From contig JAAWAR010000028.1 of the NCBI GenBank assembly GCA_022792295.1, positions 25,842 to 89,841 on the forward strand: DNA of 64,000 bases, in the 5' to 3' direction. Origin of the DNA: Lachnospiraceae bacterium (lineage in GTDB: Bacteria; Bacillota; Clostridia; Lachnospirales; Lachnospiraceae). A program made the position numbers and the translations under genes. Below are positions 32,701 through 40,314 of the stretch, in pieces. The notes below the pieces were generated by a model. The model ran no database searches and had not been told where the DNA came from. It saw only the letters and a list, made by a program, of their open reading frames with translations. Within the stretch, counting starts at the first letter, position 1; each line of letters begins with the position of its first letter.

Positions 32701-34755
32701 GCCGCGTTCGGACGTTACAGTGCTCTTTTTTATCTCCTGACCCCCTTCGGCCAGATAAAACGCAAGAACCCCGGCCAAATGTCCGCCACCCGGTCCACTG
32801 TTTTTTATAAGAGCGGTTCTTATGCTTTGACGCTGTCTGCGTTCTTCCTCGGTATTCCCTGTATACCACACATTTTCCGTGATCTGGCTGCTGGCTCCTG
32901 CGGCAAAGACTGCCTCGGCCCCTGCCTCGGAGGAATTTGTTGTCACCAGCTCAATCGGCTTATCATCCGCATGAAAACCGTGGAGAATATATCCCGGTCT
33001 TGCCTGTATCTCTTTCCAGGTATAGGTGAACCTAAGACGGATAAATTTCTCATACGTTTCCTCACAGTCCGCCCTACAGCCTGAAGCCTCAAATGCCTTG
33101 GTGCTCTCAGCGCCTTCCCCGCCGTATCCTCCTTTGGACGGACTTCCGCTTTCCAAAACTTCCGAGACAAGCTCTGGCGCATCCTCGTCGGCCAGCCAGT
33201 GAAAATGTGTCCCGCCGCTTTGGGCCTTTTCACAGGAGTCCAAAAGCTCCAGCCATTTCCCTGCCGCTTCCCGATTCGCATCTTTTACCTGCTCTGCAGA
33301 CTCTCCCTCCGGTTCTTCTTCCTCGTCCGCCTCCTCGGACTCCTCCTTTCCCCACTCCGGCAGCGGATGGCCGTCACAGTACGTCTTTGCATACGTGTAG
33401 CTTCGCGTATCCGTGTGGGTAATCTCTCCCTTCACATCCGTCGTTCCCTCGGAAAATACCTGAAAGCCGGTCCAGGGGGTAAAGCTTAAATTCTCCTTCA
33501 CAAGTCCTGCTGCCGCCTCGCTTTTACTTAAGGAATCCATGTCTTCAAACCGTTCGTACAAATAAAACTGGCTGCCCTTTAAGGGCTTTTCTGTTTCGTC
33601 GTCAAATTTCTTTAACCGCACATGATAATTTGCCTGAAACGTTTCCTCGTGCCGGAAAATCTGAAACTGCAGCTTTGGCTTTGTTTTCCCATGCCCCGGC
33701 GGCTCCCATTCGCTGTCCCCCTCCTGGCTGATGACAATATAAAACACCTGGTCGGACGGCGCAATTCGGATGTCCGCCTTATAAAGCCTCTGATGAGCCG
33801 GCGCATTGATGCAGGCCTTAAAATCCATCCATTCGTGAAGATAATCATCGCTCCAGCTCCCTTCCGTGTACCAGCCGGAGCCGCCGCGCATGGTAATTTT
33901 ATAGCGCACCGTCGTCTTATTGTATTTTTCTTCTTCACTCATCGTGCTGCCCACCGCATTTTCATTGGCGAGCGCCGAGCCGTTATTATGGATTCTGATG
34001 GAATCCCCGCTCCAGGTCACCTCATATAGGTTCTCACCCATGACCGATTTGGCGATGTTTTTATCCTGTGAAGCGTCCAGCCAGCCTACGTTTCCGCCGG
34101 TAGAGCCGTTGTCCCAGACGCTCTGTGGCTCGATCTTTGCAATATCGCGGATAAACTCGCTTCCCAGCTTAAACTCCGTATCCAGGGCTCCCGGCCCGTC
34201 AGAAAAGGGCAATACCTGAAACGGCACTGCCTTTTCCTCCGAGGTCGCCTCGCTGATCTCCTGCGGCGCTTCCTTTCCTTTGGCCGCTCCCTCTGCGGCC
34301 GCCTGTTCCATGGCCGAAACCGCACGTCTCTCGATCTCCTCATTGTCTGCCACCCAGGCGAATTTTGTTCCTGTGTCATCCTTTATGTACTTGACTGTAT
34401 TCGGTCCGGAGACTGTGGATGCAAGCTGCGCATACAGATTTGGATCGTACTTTTTCGCCGCTTCTTTGAGTGCCGCCCAGTTGGCAGGATAGCCCCAGAA
34501 CAGACGCCTGGCCTGCACGTCTGTGAGCGGCGCCGGCAGCGTATCGTATTTATAAGTATCGTAGCGGTCTGCCGCCCTCCAGCTTTTCCCTCCATCCAGG
34601 CAGTAAAACGGAGCCGTCGATTTCTGCGGCCATACATCCGAAGCATGCGCCTTCATAGGAAACGGCACACGCATCCAAAGTGCTGCCAGCACCACTGCCA
34701 GGATGCCGGCCACCGGCCGTTTCTTCCCTGCTATCAATTTCTCCACAGCCTTCAT
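23752..34755 (-). CDS. Giant (~3667 aa) SpaA/Cna-B isopeptide-domain cell-wall adhesin with LPXTG-like signal (FPKTGD)
   Basis: Signal peptide from MKAVEKL; about 9-10 K...E-box modules (e.g. VEIRKTDMTTGEEL...YTLTEKLAPAGYETAE); proline-rich stalk; FPKTGD-TM-RRKR C-terminus; RBS at start. Confidence 0.9.
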   Translation of the reverse strand: MKAVEKLIAGKKRPVAGILAVVLAALWMRVPFPMKAHASDVWPQKSTAPFYCLDGGKSWRAADRYDTYKYDTLPAPLTDVQARRLFWGYPANWAALKEAAKKYDPNLYAQLASTVSGPNTVKYIKDDTGTKFAWVADNEEIERRAVSAMEQAAAEGAAKGKEAPQEISEATSEEKAVPFQVLPFSDGPGALDTEFKLGSEFIRDIAKIEPQSVWDNGSTGGNVGWLDASQDKNIAKSVMGENLYEVTWSGDSIRIHNNGSALANENAVGSTMSEEEKYNKTTVRYKITMRGGSGWYTEGSWSDDYLHEWMDFKACINAPAHQRLYKADIRIAPSDQVFYIVISQEGDSEWEPPGHGKTKPKLQFQIFRHEETFQANYHVRLKKFDDETEKPLKGSQFYLYERFEDMDSLSKSEAAAGLVKENLSFTPWTGFQVFSEGTTDVKGEITHTDTRSYTYAKTYCDGHPLPEWGKEESEEADEEEEPEGESAEQVKDANREAAGKWLELLDSCEKAQSGGTHFHWLADEDAPELVSEVLESGSPSKGGYGGEGAESTKAFEASGCRADCEETYEKFIRLRFTYTWKEIQARPGYILHGFHADDKPIELVTTNSSEAGAEAVFAAGASSQITENVWYTGNTEEERRQRQSIRTALIKNSGPGGGHLAGVLAFYLAEGGQEIKKSTVTSERGVWKTGWQKPASDTENSKKNTEPATASDAKRQTAKETASNAKSRVKRATASNAGEEAKLPVRQRRLFQFKPAFSDETEPDDNEWAFGGSLEDFQGYLAGASLDGKRHLKKGQSGTFSHCSGKEDCGDAWHVRDHRTEGRLHINKRDLDLYRKESDTYTAYGEAEGDATLEGAVYGLFAAEDLIHPDAELESRGRLSNTGIVYHKNDLVAVAATDEDGNADFLACTREPGVTYDYETGEIKKRPDFNGKGPINRYQENQERNGNCWIGRPLLLGSYYVKELSRSEGFELSVNGLSKKRTNYGTGFKTPEAAGARGTAVLSLSDISSSMEGEAGGGRGYDELPFFVTSTGTEGYELIFSGFPEGTSFYRTDSGEASVTGPHVTGSEERPVTDPEGNPVWKRAESGRSHVRYEPEYGTDGKITGQVPASRMEDQIIRALQIPEKKRMQLLDLEPDAKEELLMESLLEPESLCFVKAAVEEVLNRNGYETPVTADGICSQWDAPVYSRGVRKGEPDIYGQTTAPLEPALRTVYGAATAELTPSGITPGSTNGELIAKILEWYRENPEWSFGGIDSITREGDHYRIVLYAGASVRDSRRFFIRKEKSASLEVDRIYAVYENPAELRWVYQAYQAEGRYRYEVERRYYMGSGSDKRYYIDATLTPAMLVSEQGVLEAIRHRVMVYHKAGEEIIDYLLGDPKNQYRILETEAVDKIEITTETELVEKDVLLEGAVYDKKTGVYRLHVETEGTDSFGQDFSDSGGSLTLRFTAKLPQKKVRLTEADIVSLGAGNTADYRAKEEIGFAEYLLRFAGAALSVSTGEGANSADTYIAEKTLSYRGQTRISEDGETGRFPLQLLERPIKQKIKVKKMLSDGEAMDNFRFKVYLKSNLERLYCDPDGMILWTDKNGILLDGKAACEAFPELVPRLYTKKTGRRLLETVLCRAEDEAGTSRLVESYNYEKFFDAIKTADTDRWHNDGEIMNTSFKPFACGRFSGIRNTINSSAAAEENAKRSDAVRQFAVTWYLETETDKLKKKIGDGSDTAYADELYDQALYAAILKAEEYLAPFFCYDLDSLYEILWDSEEGGGLDQDCSTLAAGQFKKEGKTEYAYGISQYLPYGEYVLSEQQPYKPEYGDFPNRHYAIDTPKELSLPCVYETESEMYSSFYQYKKETTPNELAKKYWIRFNEEWANTHTEPLREYVILAHSHDGDFELYPYGLDREKEKEHCRPYRNPKVAEYYHYVLRSENASVEDNVPYPDGKGGLESGYGLYLKDNVFAMNGMQTAYDRRYAPMLVPWSVPETESEGPAAHTGFAEQSFLNRPYQARLRIEKLDAETGEPILHDDAVFALYRAERDERRDGDGSVKRYGRPTRIAGSREFLEAMGAEHIAPFARGLPFMGPGELFSGTVAAGTPICREKDVVIFSDEKGVRTGEFEALSTVVNEEGGKIVQTAGYLETPNPVKAGVYVLAELKTPAGYRRSGPIPVEIYSDAVSYYPDSGEEKAAAVCYPYTSKAEGNGQKERTETARIYVNDTATSLEVSKRKVGDTVRGMKVSGRVEGTITLLGIEYGLENLELAYNSAGQYQGFGWKKGTLEYLENRKAAGERVELVYENGVFQGYGYISKTLGTAGDENRYVAGAMMALYEAIEVRAGGDGEDYTFEGVEVNRDRNGNVKEILVKEGFAGQKTEFLQRDGRWKVRTTERKDTPVLFYDLGGLRVLETDRQGSLFGYDREGKRIKITADTDSVYALRGGRPVFEICGGDFSELVYDSGAKAFKKLDEASILYHLDEALCRDAQVDGYTGLAYIEKSGPKAPEETRYYVWPVTVSYKADGTVLAREKILTGRPGEIYAGTEGAYLTGSWNAAEKRFEKRMQPVYDAFGLIRYYKKSQDHYEKGKNIYDRDGDYVRYQYDDLLELYNRAAYTIRDHEALYAKDTLLWHRLGEAYLLPNLWSSGETTPQDGTDNGQTDGQADLLRRVMPGCYIMEELKAPAGYVKAMPVAVCVKEQTAVQRTAMADEKIKVEISKTDGARDYRNTVDGEEPGAGVHQSSEGSGAYTNRQLSGTKLALYRAERIQSMDFKTYPKGYYFVKKEETPAEWIVENPVDNSPISMVGLWITDGRPKYFEGIPAGDYILEELEAPAGYLLASMEITIKPTEKLQSFVLKDDHTKLEIFKYERKGQKKQALLSGACAELSLYPAVLNSDGSFCYEVADLIDSWDSADLSGYIPGMTNAYEAMFAEYEDRFHELSWTEGHGKTAVKRHAVQKESHTAGNGQIVTQLWETEEKETIRITAVRHDGRAGLDTNGLPRTSFAYQFGYKENFCKVHPAAVRYDTANGVHRIDRIPPGLYALVETGTPPGYDTAAPKLLRVTETGHVQRYEMENKKKKQKLPEGELVIKKSDRAQKDKRLCGAWFEAKNLRTGERVRAVTDETGTAVIKGLPAGELDENGGCVYDTYEVQEVSPPKGYRLSRDRWRVRFDEPDKDKPICTITAENEKTEFLFSKSSFKTGHFVEGARLSIYPARAEDGHFIMEESAVESWISGERPHRAVGTLAAGRTYFLVEEKVPDGYALAVPVRFSISWDGRRILHITDQSQTIRAVYEEGKEGIQALAVSGRSAVRMHYTLLKEGEELAKWQGTGGEWPITAKTAREGEVLTLCEQTEFSDGCVLPTGRKTFRLRFGEDGNVRFLGRLPVKHQFALKTCDGKALLYWDNPKTLTEYRIENRRKADGDLLFAPGTTFLLEEMLWLSDGSRLQTAKVSLAIHENGELIQTDLRNRETQVEIRKTDMTTGEELSGASLMLQEADGTIIEQWISGDSPHVFEARLKAGERYTLTEKLAPAGYETAEAISFTVSEYGEIEQVVMEDKKKEIPKEPEPGPQKPKPEEPKPEPESEPVPPKPDDKPKHYPPKTICVRIKPEEPKPQEERRVGRILASYQTDKKGEGILRLKQEGRKYFRFPKTGDDRQPGTYLLGLAVSTAMLLGLALTRRKRDER
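32546..32677 (-). repeat. Short degenerate tandem repeat encoding (A)TAS(N/D)A-type units in the giant adhesin
   Basis: Four related ~18-nt copies at 32546, 32582, 32618 and 32663 (gcattggaggctgtcgcc-like); peptide TASDAKRQTAKETASNAKSRVKRATASNAGE. Confidence 0.7.
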
Positions 34756-34798
34756 ACCTTTCTCCTTTAATCTTCTATTCCTGGCTCGGCCAGACGGC

Positions 34799-37700
34799 TC
34801 AAATCCCTTCTTTACCGGGCGTTGTTTCCTGCGTCTGGACAACACCGTCAAGCGTCCAGGCTCCGGAACCATCTACGGTATATCCATCCGGTGTCACCGT
34901 GTCGGAATACATATATCCATCCGGTTTGGCCAGGCAGTAGCATCTGCCGTCCACCCAGCGCCAGCCTGTCGCCATCTGCCCGCCGCTCTCAAAATAATAC
35001 CAGCGTCCTCCTATAAGATGCCAGCCCTTGTACATGCGCCCCAGGCTTCCGTCCGCTTTGTCGTGCAGGTAATACCAAAAGGCCCCTTTCGAATCGAAGT
35101 ACCAGCCCGTATGCAGCTTCCCGTCATCGTCAAACCGAAACCAGGAGGCGCTTTCCTGCCCAGCCCCTGCATAGGGATTGTGGATATAAGCCCATTCCTT
35201 CGCATACGTTCGCCCTCCCTCTGTAAACAGCCAGTTTCCGGCTCCGTCCTGTACCCAAGTCCCCATGACCGCGCCCTTTGGCGTCTCTGCCAGCACTCTT
35301 GTCGTCCCTGATGTGGTTATCCCGAGCGAGGAGCGTTTTGCGGCCGAGCCTTGCGAGCCTCCTGAGCTGCCCGTGGAATAGGTCTTATTTACAAGCCTGA
35401 ACTTTAAAAGCACCTCTGCCGTCTTCGATGCCTGGCCTGCTCTTGCCGTTACCTGCACTCTTTGCTCTGCGGTATACGGATATTTTTTTATGGCCTCTGT
35501 AATCCAGGCAGCGTCTGTAATCGGCACAAAAAGTCCGTCATCCGTCACGGAGAGTATGTCCGTATCCGTCTCCCACTCTACCTTTTTCTTTGCTTCTTTG
35601 GGATAAACGGCCGCATTCAATTTTTGCCCGCCCGCCCCGCTCCAGGTAAGCGTAGGTTTCCCCGCCGGTCCGGTCTTTGTAAGCAGCATGTCAAACTCCA
35701 GTGCCTTCTGATTAAGCTCCACACGTTCCGGAAGGATTTCTGTCTCGTCTATCGTAGAAAAACGGATAACCGCTTCACAGAAAGCTGTCTGCCGGTTCCC
35801 CAGTGTATCCTTTGCCGTCACAGTCACTTCTGCTTTCCGTTCTCCTGCCCCCGTGCGCTTTGTATATGGATTTTCCTTATAAACCGCGTCATCGACAGCC
35901 ATAATATCGCGAATCCACTTAGTATCTTTAACGACATGGAGGCTGGCATTTTTATAGTCTGCCTCTGCCTCCCCGTTTCCATAGCCTCCTGCCTTTACCG
36001 TGAGCAGATTGGTGTCATCCACTGTCCAGGAAACATCCTTTTTATCAAAATAATCCGGTGAAAATTCGGCCTTCAAGGTCTGCGGAGGCGAGATGAGAAC
36101 CGTCTCCCTCGGATTTTTCCTGTCTCCCGTAAGCCGCCTGGTGACTGTAAACTCCAGCGCCGTTTTGTCAAGCGATGCCCCTTCTACGGCCACATGCGTC
36201 CGGTCTTTGATCTGGAAAGTCACGAGAATCCGGCAGTTTGCCGCAAGCGGCTTTCCTTCAAAGCTCGCGGCCGGACGCGTCCTGGCGGTAAGGACAGCCA
36301 CGCCTCCTTGTATCCCTCCGCCGTAAATCGTATTTGGAATCGTATACCGGTATTCTTTGTCCGCCTGCTCCCTTTCCAGCCGCTCCTCAATATCCTTAAA
36401 AAAATCGGCCTCCAGATTCAGCTCGATGGAGGCGCTTTTTTCCGTATATCCGGACGCATCCTCGTCCCCATTGGCCTTCAAAAAAATCAGATCGGCATCG
36501 TCAACACTCCAGGCCGTTCTCTTGTCGGCTACGTCGTTGTTTTCTCCGATCACCGATTCGATCCGCACCTCCTGCACCTCGGTTCCTTCCTCCAGCGCCC
36601 CGTTGAGATAACGCGCAATCAGTTTTCCGGACTGCTCTCTGACCTCTGTGACAATGGAGGGCGACCGTCTGTCTCCGCTTCTCTCCTGAACAACATGAAA
36701 GGAAATTTCCTCCGGTACAGTCCCAATCTTTGCCGCCACCTTTTTATACACGGCTGAAACCTCCGTATCGTTTTCTGGCATCACAAAACGATAGCTGCCG
36801 CCGGTCTGATACGACATAGCGATGCGCTTGCCGGCCGCATCGCTATACGTTGGCGTCCCATCCATCTGATACTTTTCCTCCTCCGTATTCCGCGGCGCGG
36901 TTGTTACCGTGACCGTATCCCCGGCGGCAACGGCTCCGCGGTGCGATTTATCCAGATCGTGGCTGTAGGCAGATGAGCCTCTTGCCGTAAGCGTCGCCAC
37001 GTCATAATAATTCTGTACATTGGCTGCCGTGTCGATCTGAAGAACGGAGACCAGATAGCCGCGAACCGGACGCCCTACCGCACTGGGTGCAAAATGATCC
37101 GGGGAGCAGAGGAACATTTTTACCGCGTCCTCCGTGTCAATGACATGGAGAACCCCTTCCTCCAGTTCTTCGTAAAAATATCGTCCCTCCTCGGGTTTGC
37201 TCCCCCGTCCCTGAACCAACGTATAAAAATTATCTCCGACATGCCAGAACCCGATGTGATCCTCATAGGCAAACTGATTGTCCTCCAAAATTCCGCAGCC
37301 GCAGACACCGGCCGCAAGCTTCTCCTCGCGGTCCGTAAAAAGATAGGCCAGATCAGCGCCTGTCTCCGTCCCGTATCGAAAATGAAACCCTGTATCATGT
37401 GTACCGATGAAGCTTCCTTCATGGGCCGCACTTCCTAACCCCGAGCTCGCAATCTCCCCCTCAAACCGGGCCACCTTCAGCCTACCGGAGGCATATTTTC
37501 CACTCACGCCTCCGATTGACTGCGAGCCGGCGCCTCCGATGGTCCCCATTACGTGTACGTTAAAGATATCCGTATCGTTTTGAAAGCCGGCAATCCCGCC
37601 GACATAGCCGCCTCCCTGGATTCTTGCGCTTTTCGTGCTCCCTGTATTGACGGTGCAGTCTACGAGCAGAGACCCGGATGCGTTTCCCACGATGCCCCCT

Positions 37701-38638
37701 GTATACGTCTCCCTCTTTGTACTGCTGTCGATCGCCACATGATCTGCCGTACAGTTTTCTGCCACGCTTTTGTCTGTGAGGATGCCCACCACCCCGCCGG
37801 CCGTTCCTTCCGTTTTCAACGTTCCGCTCACGGTAACTCTGTGGATTATGCTGTTTTCTGCCGTCCCGGCAAGAATCCCGGCCTCTCCTTTTGCGGTGAT
37901 GACATTTTCAGGCTTCACGGTCAGATCTGTCACCGTTGCTCCCTTTAATGCCCCGAACAGGCCAACCTGCGTCCAGTTCGGCCTATACATGCGGAAATTG
38001 GACACCGTCTTCCCATTCCCGTTAAACGATCCGCAAAACGGAGTTGCCCTTTTTGCCTCCCGCTCCTCCTCCGTTCGGTAAAAGCCGATTGGCATCCACG
38101 CGATGCCCTCCAAATCAATGTCTCTTGTCAATTCGAAATGGGCTCCCGTATAATCACCGGGAAAACTCCCGGCACCCTCCTCAACCACCATCCCAAGCGA
38201 CGCCAGCTCGGAAAGCCCCATAAGCTCGCCCTTCGTTGAAATCTGGTAAGGCCGTTCCTCTGTCCCGTCTCCGGCTGTCCCGTCAAGGAAGCGCATATCT
38301 CCTATCCAGCCTTCCCACAGTTCTCCTGTCCCCTGAAAGCGAAGATCGTAGGTGGAGGCAGGCATCGGAAGGAGCGTGGCGTTTGAACCTGTTTTTATCA
38401 GAGCATTGGCGGCCGTGGCTTTAAAAGGCAGCCGGACATTCTTTTCTTCCATTCGGCCGTTTCCCGGTATGGCCGTACCGGTGACGGCTACACCGATGCG
38501 AAGCGAAACCCTTCCAAATTCTCTTGCCGTCGCTTCTGCCAGGGCCTGGACCGGCAGCAAAAATGCCGCGAGGGAGCAGAGCCCGGCCGCCATCGCGCAG
38601 CGGGCCGGCCATTTTCTTTTCTTTGTTCTTTTTGCCAT
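34799..38638 (-). CDS. Secreted surface protein: GLUG repeats, Ig-like repeats and C-terminal cell-wall (choline-binding type) repeats
   Basis: Signal peptide; GGVVGILTDKSVAENC / GGIVGNASGSLLVDCTV GLUG pattern; GWYFDSKGAFWYYLHDKADG...GWHLIGGRWYYFESGGQMATGW repeats. Confidence 0.85.
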   Translation of the reverse strand: MAKRTKKRKWPARCAMAAGLCSLAAFLLPVQALAEATAREFGRVSLRIGVAVTGTAIPGNGRMEEKNVRLPFKATAANALIKTGSNATLLPMPASTYDLRFQGTGELWEGWIGDMRFLDGTAGDGTEERPYQISTKGELMGLSELASLGMVVEEGAGSFPGDYTGAHFELTRDIDLEGIAWMPIGFYRTEEEREAKRATPFCGSFNGNGKTVSNFRMYRPNWTQVGLFGALKGATVTDLTVKPENVITAKGEAGILAGTAENSIIHRVTVSGTLKTEGTAGGVVGILTDKSVAENCTADHVAIDSSTKRETYTGGIVGNASGSLLVDCTVNTGSTKSARIQGGGYVGGIAGFQNDTDIFNVHVMGTIGGAGSQSIGGVSGKYASGRLKVARFEGEIASSGLGSAAHEGSFIGTHDTGFHFRYGTETGADLAYLFTDREEKLAAGVCGCGILEDNQFAYEDHIGFWHVGDNFYTLVQGRGSKPEEGRYFYEELEEGVLHVIDTEDAVKMFLCSPDHFAPSAVGRPVRGYLVSVLQIDTAANVQNYYDVATLTARGSSAYSHDLDKSHRGAVAAGDTVTVTTAPRNTEEEKYQMDGTPTYSDAAGKRIAMSYQTGGSYRFVMPENDTEVSAVYKKVAAKIGTVPEEISFHVVQERSGDRRSPSIVTEVREQSGKLIARYLNGALEEGTEVQEVRIESVIGENNDVADKRTAWSVDDADLIFLKANGDEDASGYTEKSASIELNLEADFFKDIEERLEREQADKEYRYTIPNTIYGGGIQGGVAVLTARTRPAASFEGKPLAANCRILVTFQIKDRTHVAVEGASLDKTALEFTVTRRLTGDRKNPRETVLISPPQTLKAEFSPDYFDKKDVSWTVDDTNLLTVKAGGYGNGEAEADYKNASLHVVKDTKWIRDIMAVDDAVYKENPYTKRTGAGERKAEVTVTAKDTLGNRQTAFCEAVIRFSTIDETEILPERVELNQKALEFDMLLTKTGPAGKPTLTWSGAGGQKLNAAVYPKEAKKKVEWETDTDILSVTDDGLFVPITDAAWITEAIKKYPYTAEQRVQVTARAGQASKTAEVLLKFRLVNKTYSTGSSGGSQGSAAKRSSLGITTSGTTRVLAETPKGAVMGTWVQDGAGNWLFTEGGRTYAKEWAYIHNPYAGAGQESASWFRFDDDGKLHTGWYFDSKGAFWYYLHDKADGSLGRMYKGWHLIGGRWYYFESGGQMATGWRWVDGRCYCLAKPDGYMYSDTVTPDGYTVDGSGAWTLDGVVQTQETTPGKEGI

Positions 38639-38658
38639 TTTCTATTTTCTCCTCTCTT

Positions 38659-40188
38659 TTATGCCTGCGGCAGGCAGAACGCAGGCCTTAGCCCTATGCT
38701 CCCGTCGTCCACTCGTGCAGGCCGGATGCAGCCTGCCTTCAGGTCAACTGCGTAAACCAGCTTTCCATAAGAAAACAGGCCTTGTGCATCCTCCTCATAT
38801 ACGGGTGTACGCAGCCAGTAGCCGCGGTCAAACGAGCTGTTTCCCCCATCCGGTGTCCAAAGCTCCTTCCGGTATCGGAGCGCTTCCTCTACAGACAGAA
38901 GAAAAATCGGATCTGTCATGGACTGGAACAAAAGCTCGCAACAAAGCAGACGGCTGTCCGCAAATTCCTCGAAGCTTCCTTCCTCCGTCCTTCCCAAAAA
39001 CGCAGTGTTTACCCCCGTAGGGACCGCAAGCAGTCCGCTGTCCGTGTCCGCCTGTTTTAACAGCCACTCGCGGGCCTTCGAAGTTTTATAATTACTGGTT
39101 TCGCCAAATGGCAGAATTTTTCTCTGGGTGTTTGTACTGTCGATATCAGAACGTATGACAGTCTCGCATAAGAACAATGCGCTTTTTTGATAATTAGAAT
39201 CTGCATCCTTATAATCGTCGTCTATGCATCGGAAGCGGTATGGGATTTTTCCTATCCTTCGGATCTGTATATCCCCTGTAGACCAGCTCCTTTTTTCGGC
39301 CGGCTCTCCCGTCTCCGGTTTTTTTAAAATAAGGCCAGGACGAAGTTCCATGCCTTCCTTCCACTCCTCCTCCGGAATCGGAAGCCCAAGAGCATCTAAA
39401 AGTTCGGTCCCCAGACAGGCACGGTATGCAGAAATCCCGTTGGCAAAATCCGCCCGGAGCCACCACCGAAGCCGTTCCTTAAGCGTCCCGAAACGTTCGG
39501 AGGCCGATTCGGCAGCCACGGCCTTTGGAATTACTCCTTCAAGCGCGTAGAGCATCCCGCCCTTGTAGTCTTCCTCCACACAGACAAACGGCAGCCGTTC
39601 CTCACTTGTTCCAAAACGGTAGAGTACCGAAATTCGGTCGCCCCTTTTTTGTGAATCAAAGCGGGTTCCGCAGCGGTCACATACGGAATCCCCTTCTGCA
39701 TCCGTATGGCCAAGGCTTCCCAAAAGAGCCTGCCGCTCCTCGCCGCAAAAGCGGCAGAAGATCCGTTCTCGCCCGTCTCGCAGGCAGTCCGCCTGCTGCA
39801 GCTTCTCGTTCTCCCACACATGCGGACAGGTTTCCTTTAAAAGCCTTTTCTCAACCCCGATGCGATTCGTCATATAGACGTGACCGGCCTCCTTTTTTTC
39901 CGTAAGCTTCGTATTGGAAATGTTGACAATGCCGGGAAACATCTGCGCGATCACCAGCGTATCCGGCTCAAAATCCTCTGCGGTTACATAGAATTCATGC
40001 CGGCCGGGCTCTCGTATCGACGAGACCACTTCCATGAGAAGGCGGCTGCATTCCTCTTTCTCTGAAACCGTATACGTCTGTTTACCGGCCAGATTTCCTG
40101 CCGCGTAAGACCGCATCGTCATTTGGCTGCCGGCCAGGACTGTCAAAATTCCTGCCGCTGCCAAAAGCCGTCCTGTTCTTCTTTTCAT
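38659..40188 (-). CDS. Secreted protein with Cys-pair zinc-ribbon-like segment and DUF6273-like C-terminus
   Basis: Signal peptide from MKRRTGRLL; CPHVW...CRFCGEERQALLGSLGH...CDRCG; ...GYWLRTPVYE...GSIGLRPAFCLP; RBS GGAGG. Confidence 0.75.
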   Translation of the reverse strand: MKRRTGRLLAAAGILTVLAGSQMTMRSYAAGNLAGKQTYTVSEKEECSRLLMEVVSSIREPGRHEFYVTAEDFEPDTLVIAQMFPGIVNISNTKLTEKKEAGHVYMTNRIGVEKRLLKETCPHVWENEKLQQADCLRDGRERIFCRFCGEERQALLGSLGHTDAEGDSVCDRCGTRFDSQKRGDRISVLYRFGTSEERLPFVCVEEDYKGGMLYALEGVIPKAVAAESASERFGTLKERLRWWLRADFANGISAYRACLGTELLDALGLPIPEEEWKEGMELRPGLILKKPETGEPAEKRSWSTGDIQIRRIGKIPYRFRCIDDDYKDADSNYQKSALFLCETVIRSDIDSTNTQRKILPFGETSNYKTSKAREWLLKQADTDSGLLAVPTGVNTAFLGRTEEGSFEEFADSRLLCCELLFQSMTDPIFLLSVEEALRYRKELWTPDGGNSSFDRGYWLRTPVYEEDAQGLFSYGKLVYAVDLKAGCIRPARVDDGSIGLRPAFCLPQA

Positions 40189-40288
40189 TGTATCCTCCAT
40201 GGTTTTTCCGGCTGATCCTGCCGGGTAAGAATCCGAATTCCGTTTGACAGATGGAGAGAGAGTCCCTCCATAGAATGTATAAACTATA

Positions 40289-40314
40289 GCATGGACAAGT
40301 ATAAAAGTCCATGC
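40289..40314. promoter_or_regulatory. Candidate operator dyad spanning the -10 box
   Basis: GCATGGAC-AAGTATAAAA-GTCCATGC, 8-bp perfect arms. Confidence 0.55.

Noticed and set aside
23775-34500. Many long plus-strand ORFs (e.g. 27652-28635, 24019-24744) opposite the giant adhesin
   Set aside because: Antisense shadow ORFs of a GC-balanced coding strand; no RBS, no recognisable domains, and the minus frame has a coherent SpaA protein.
38659-40188. Possible diversity-generating retroelement target because of the lectin-like ...GLRPAF C-terminus
   Set aside because: No reverse transcriptase, accessory gene or template/variable repeat pair is visible nearby.
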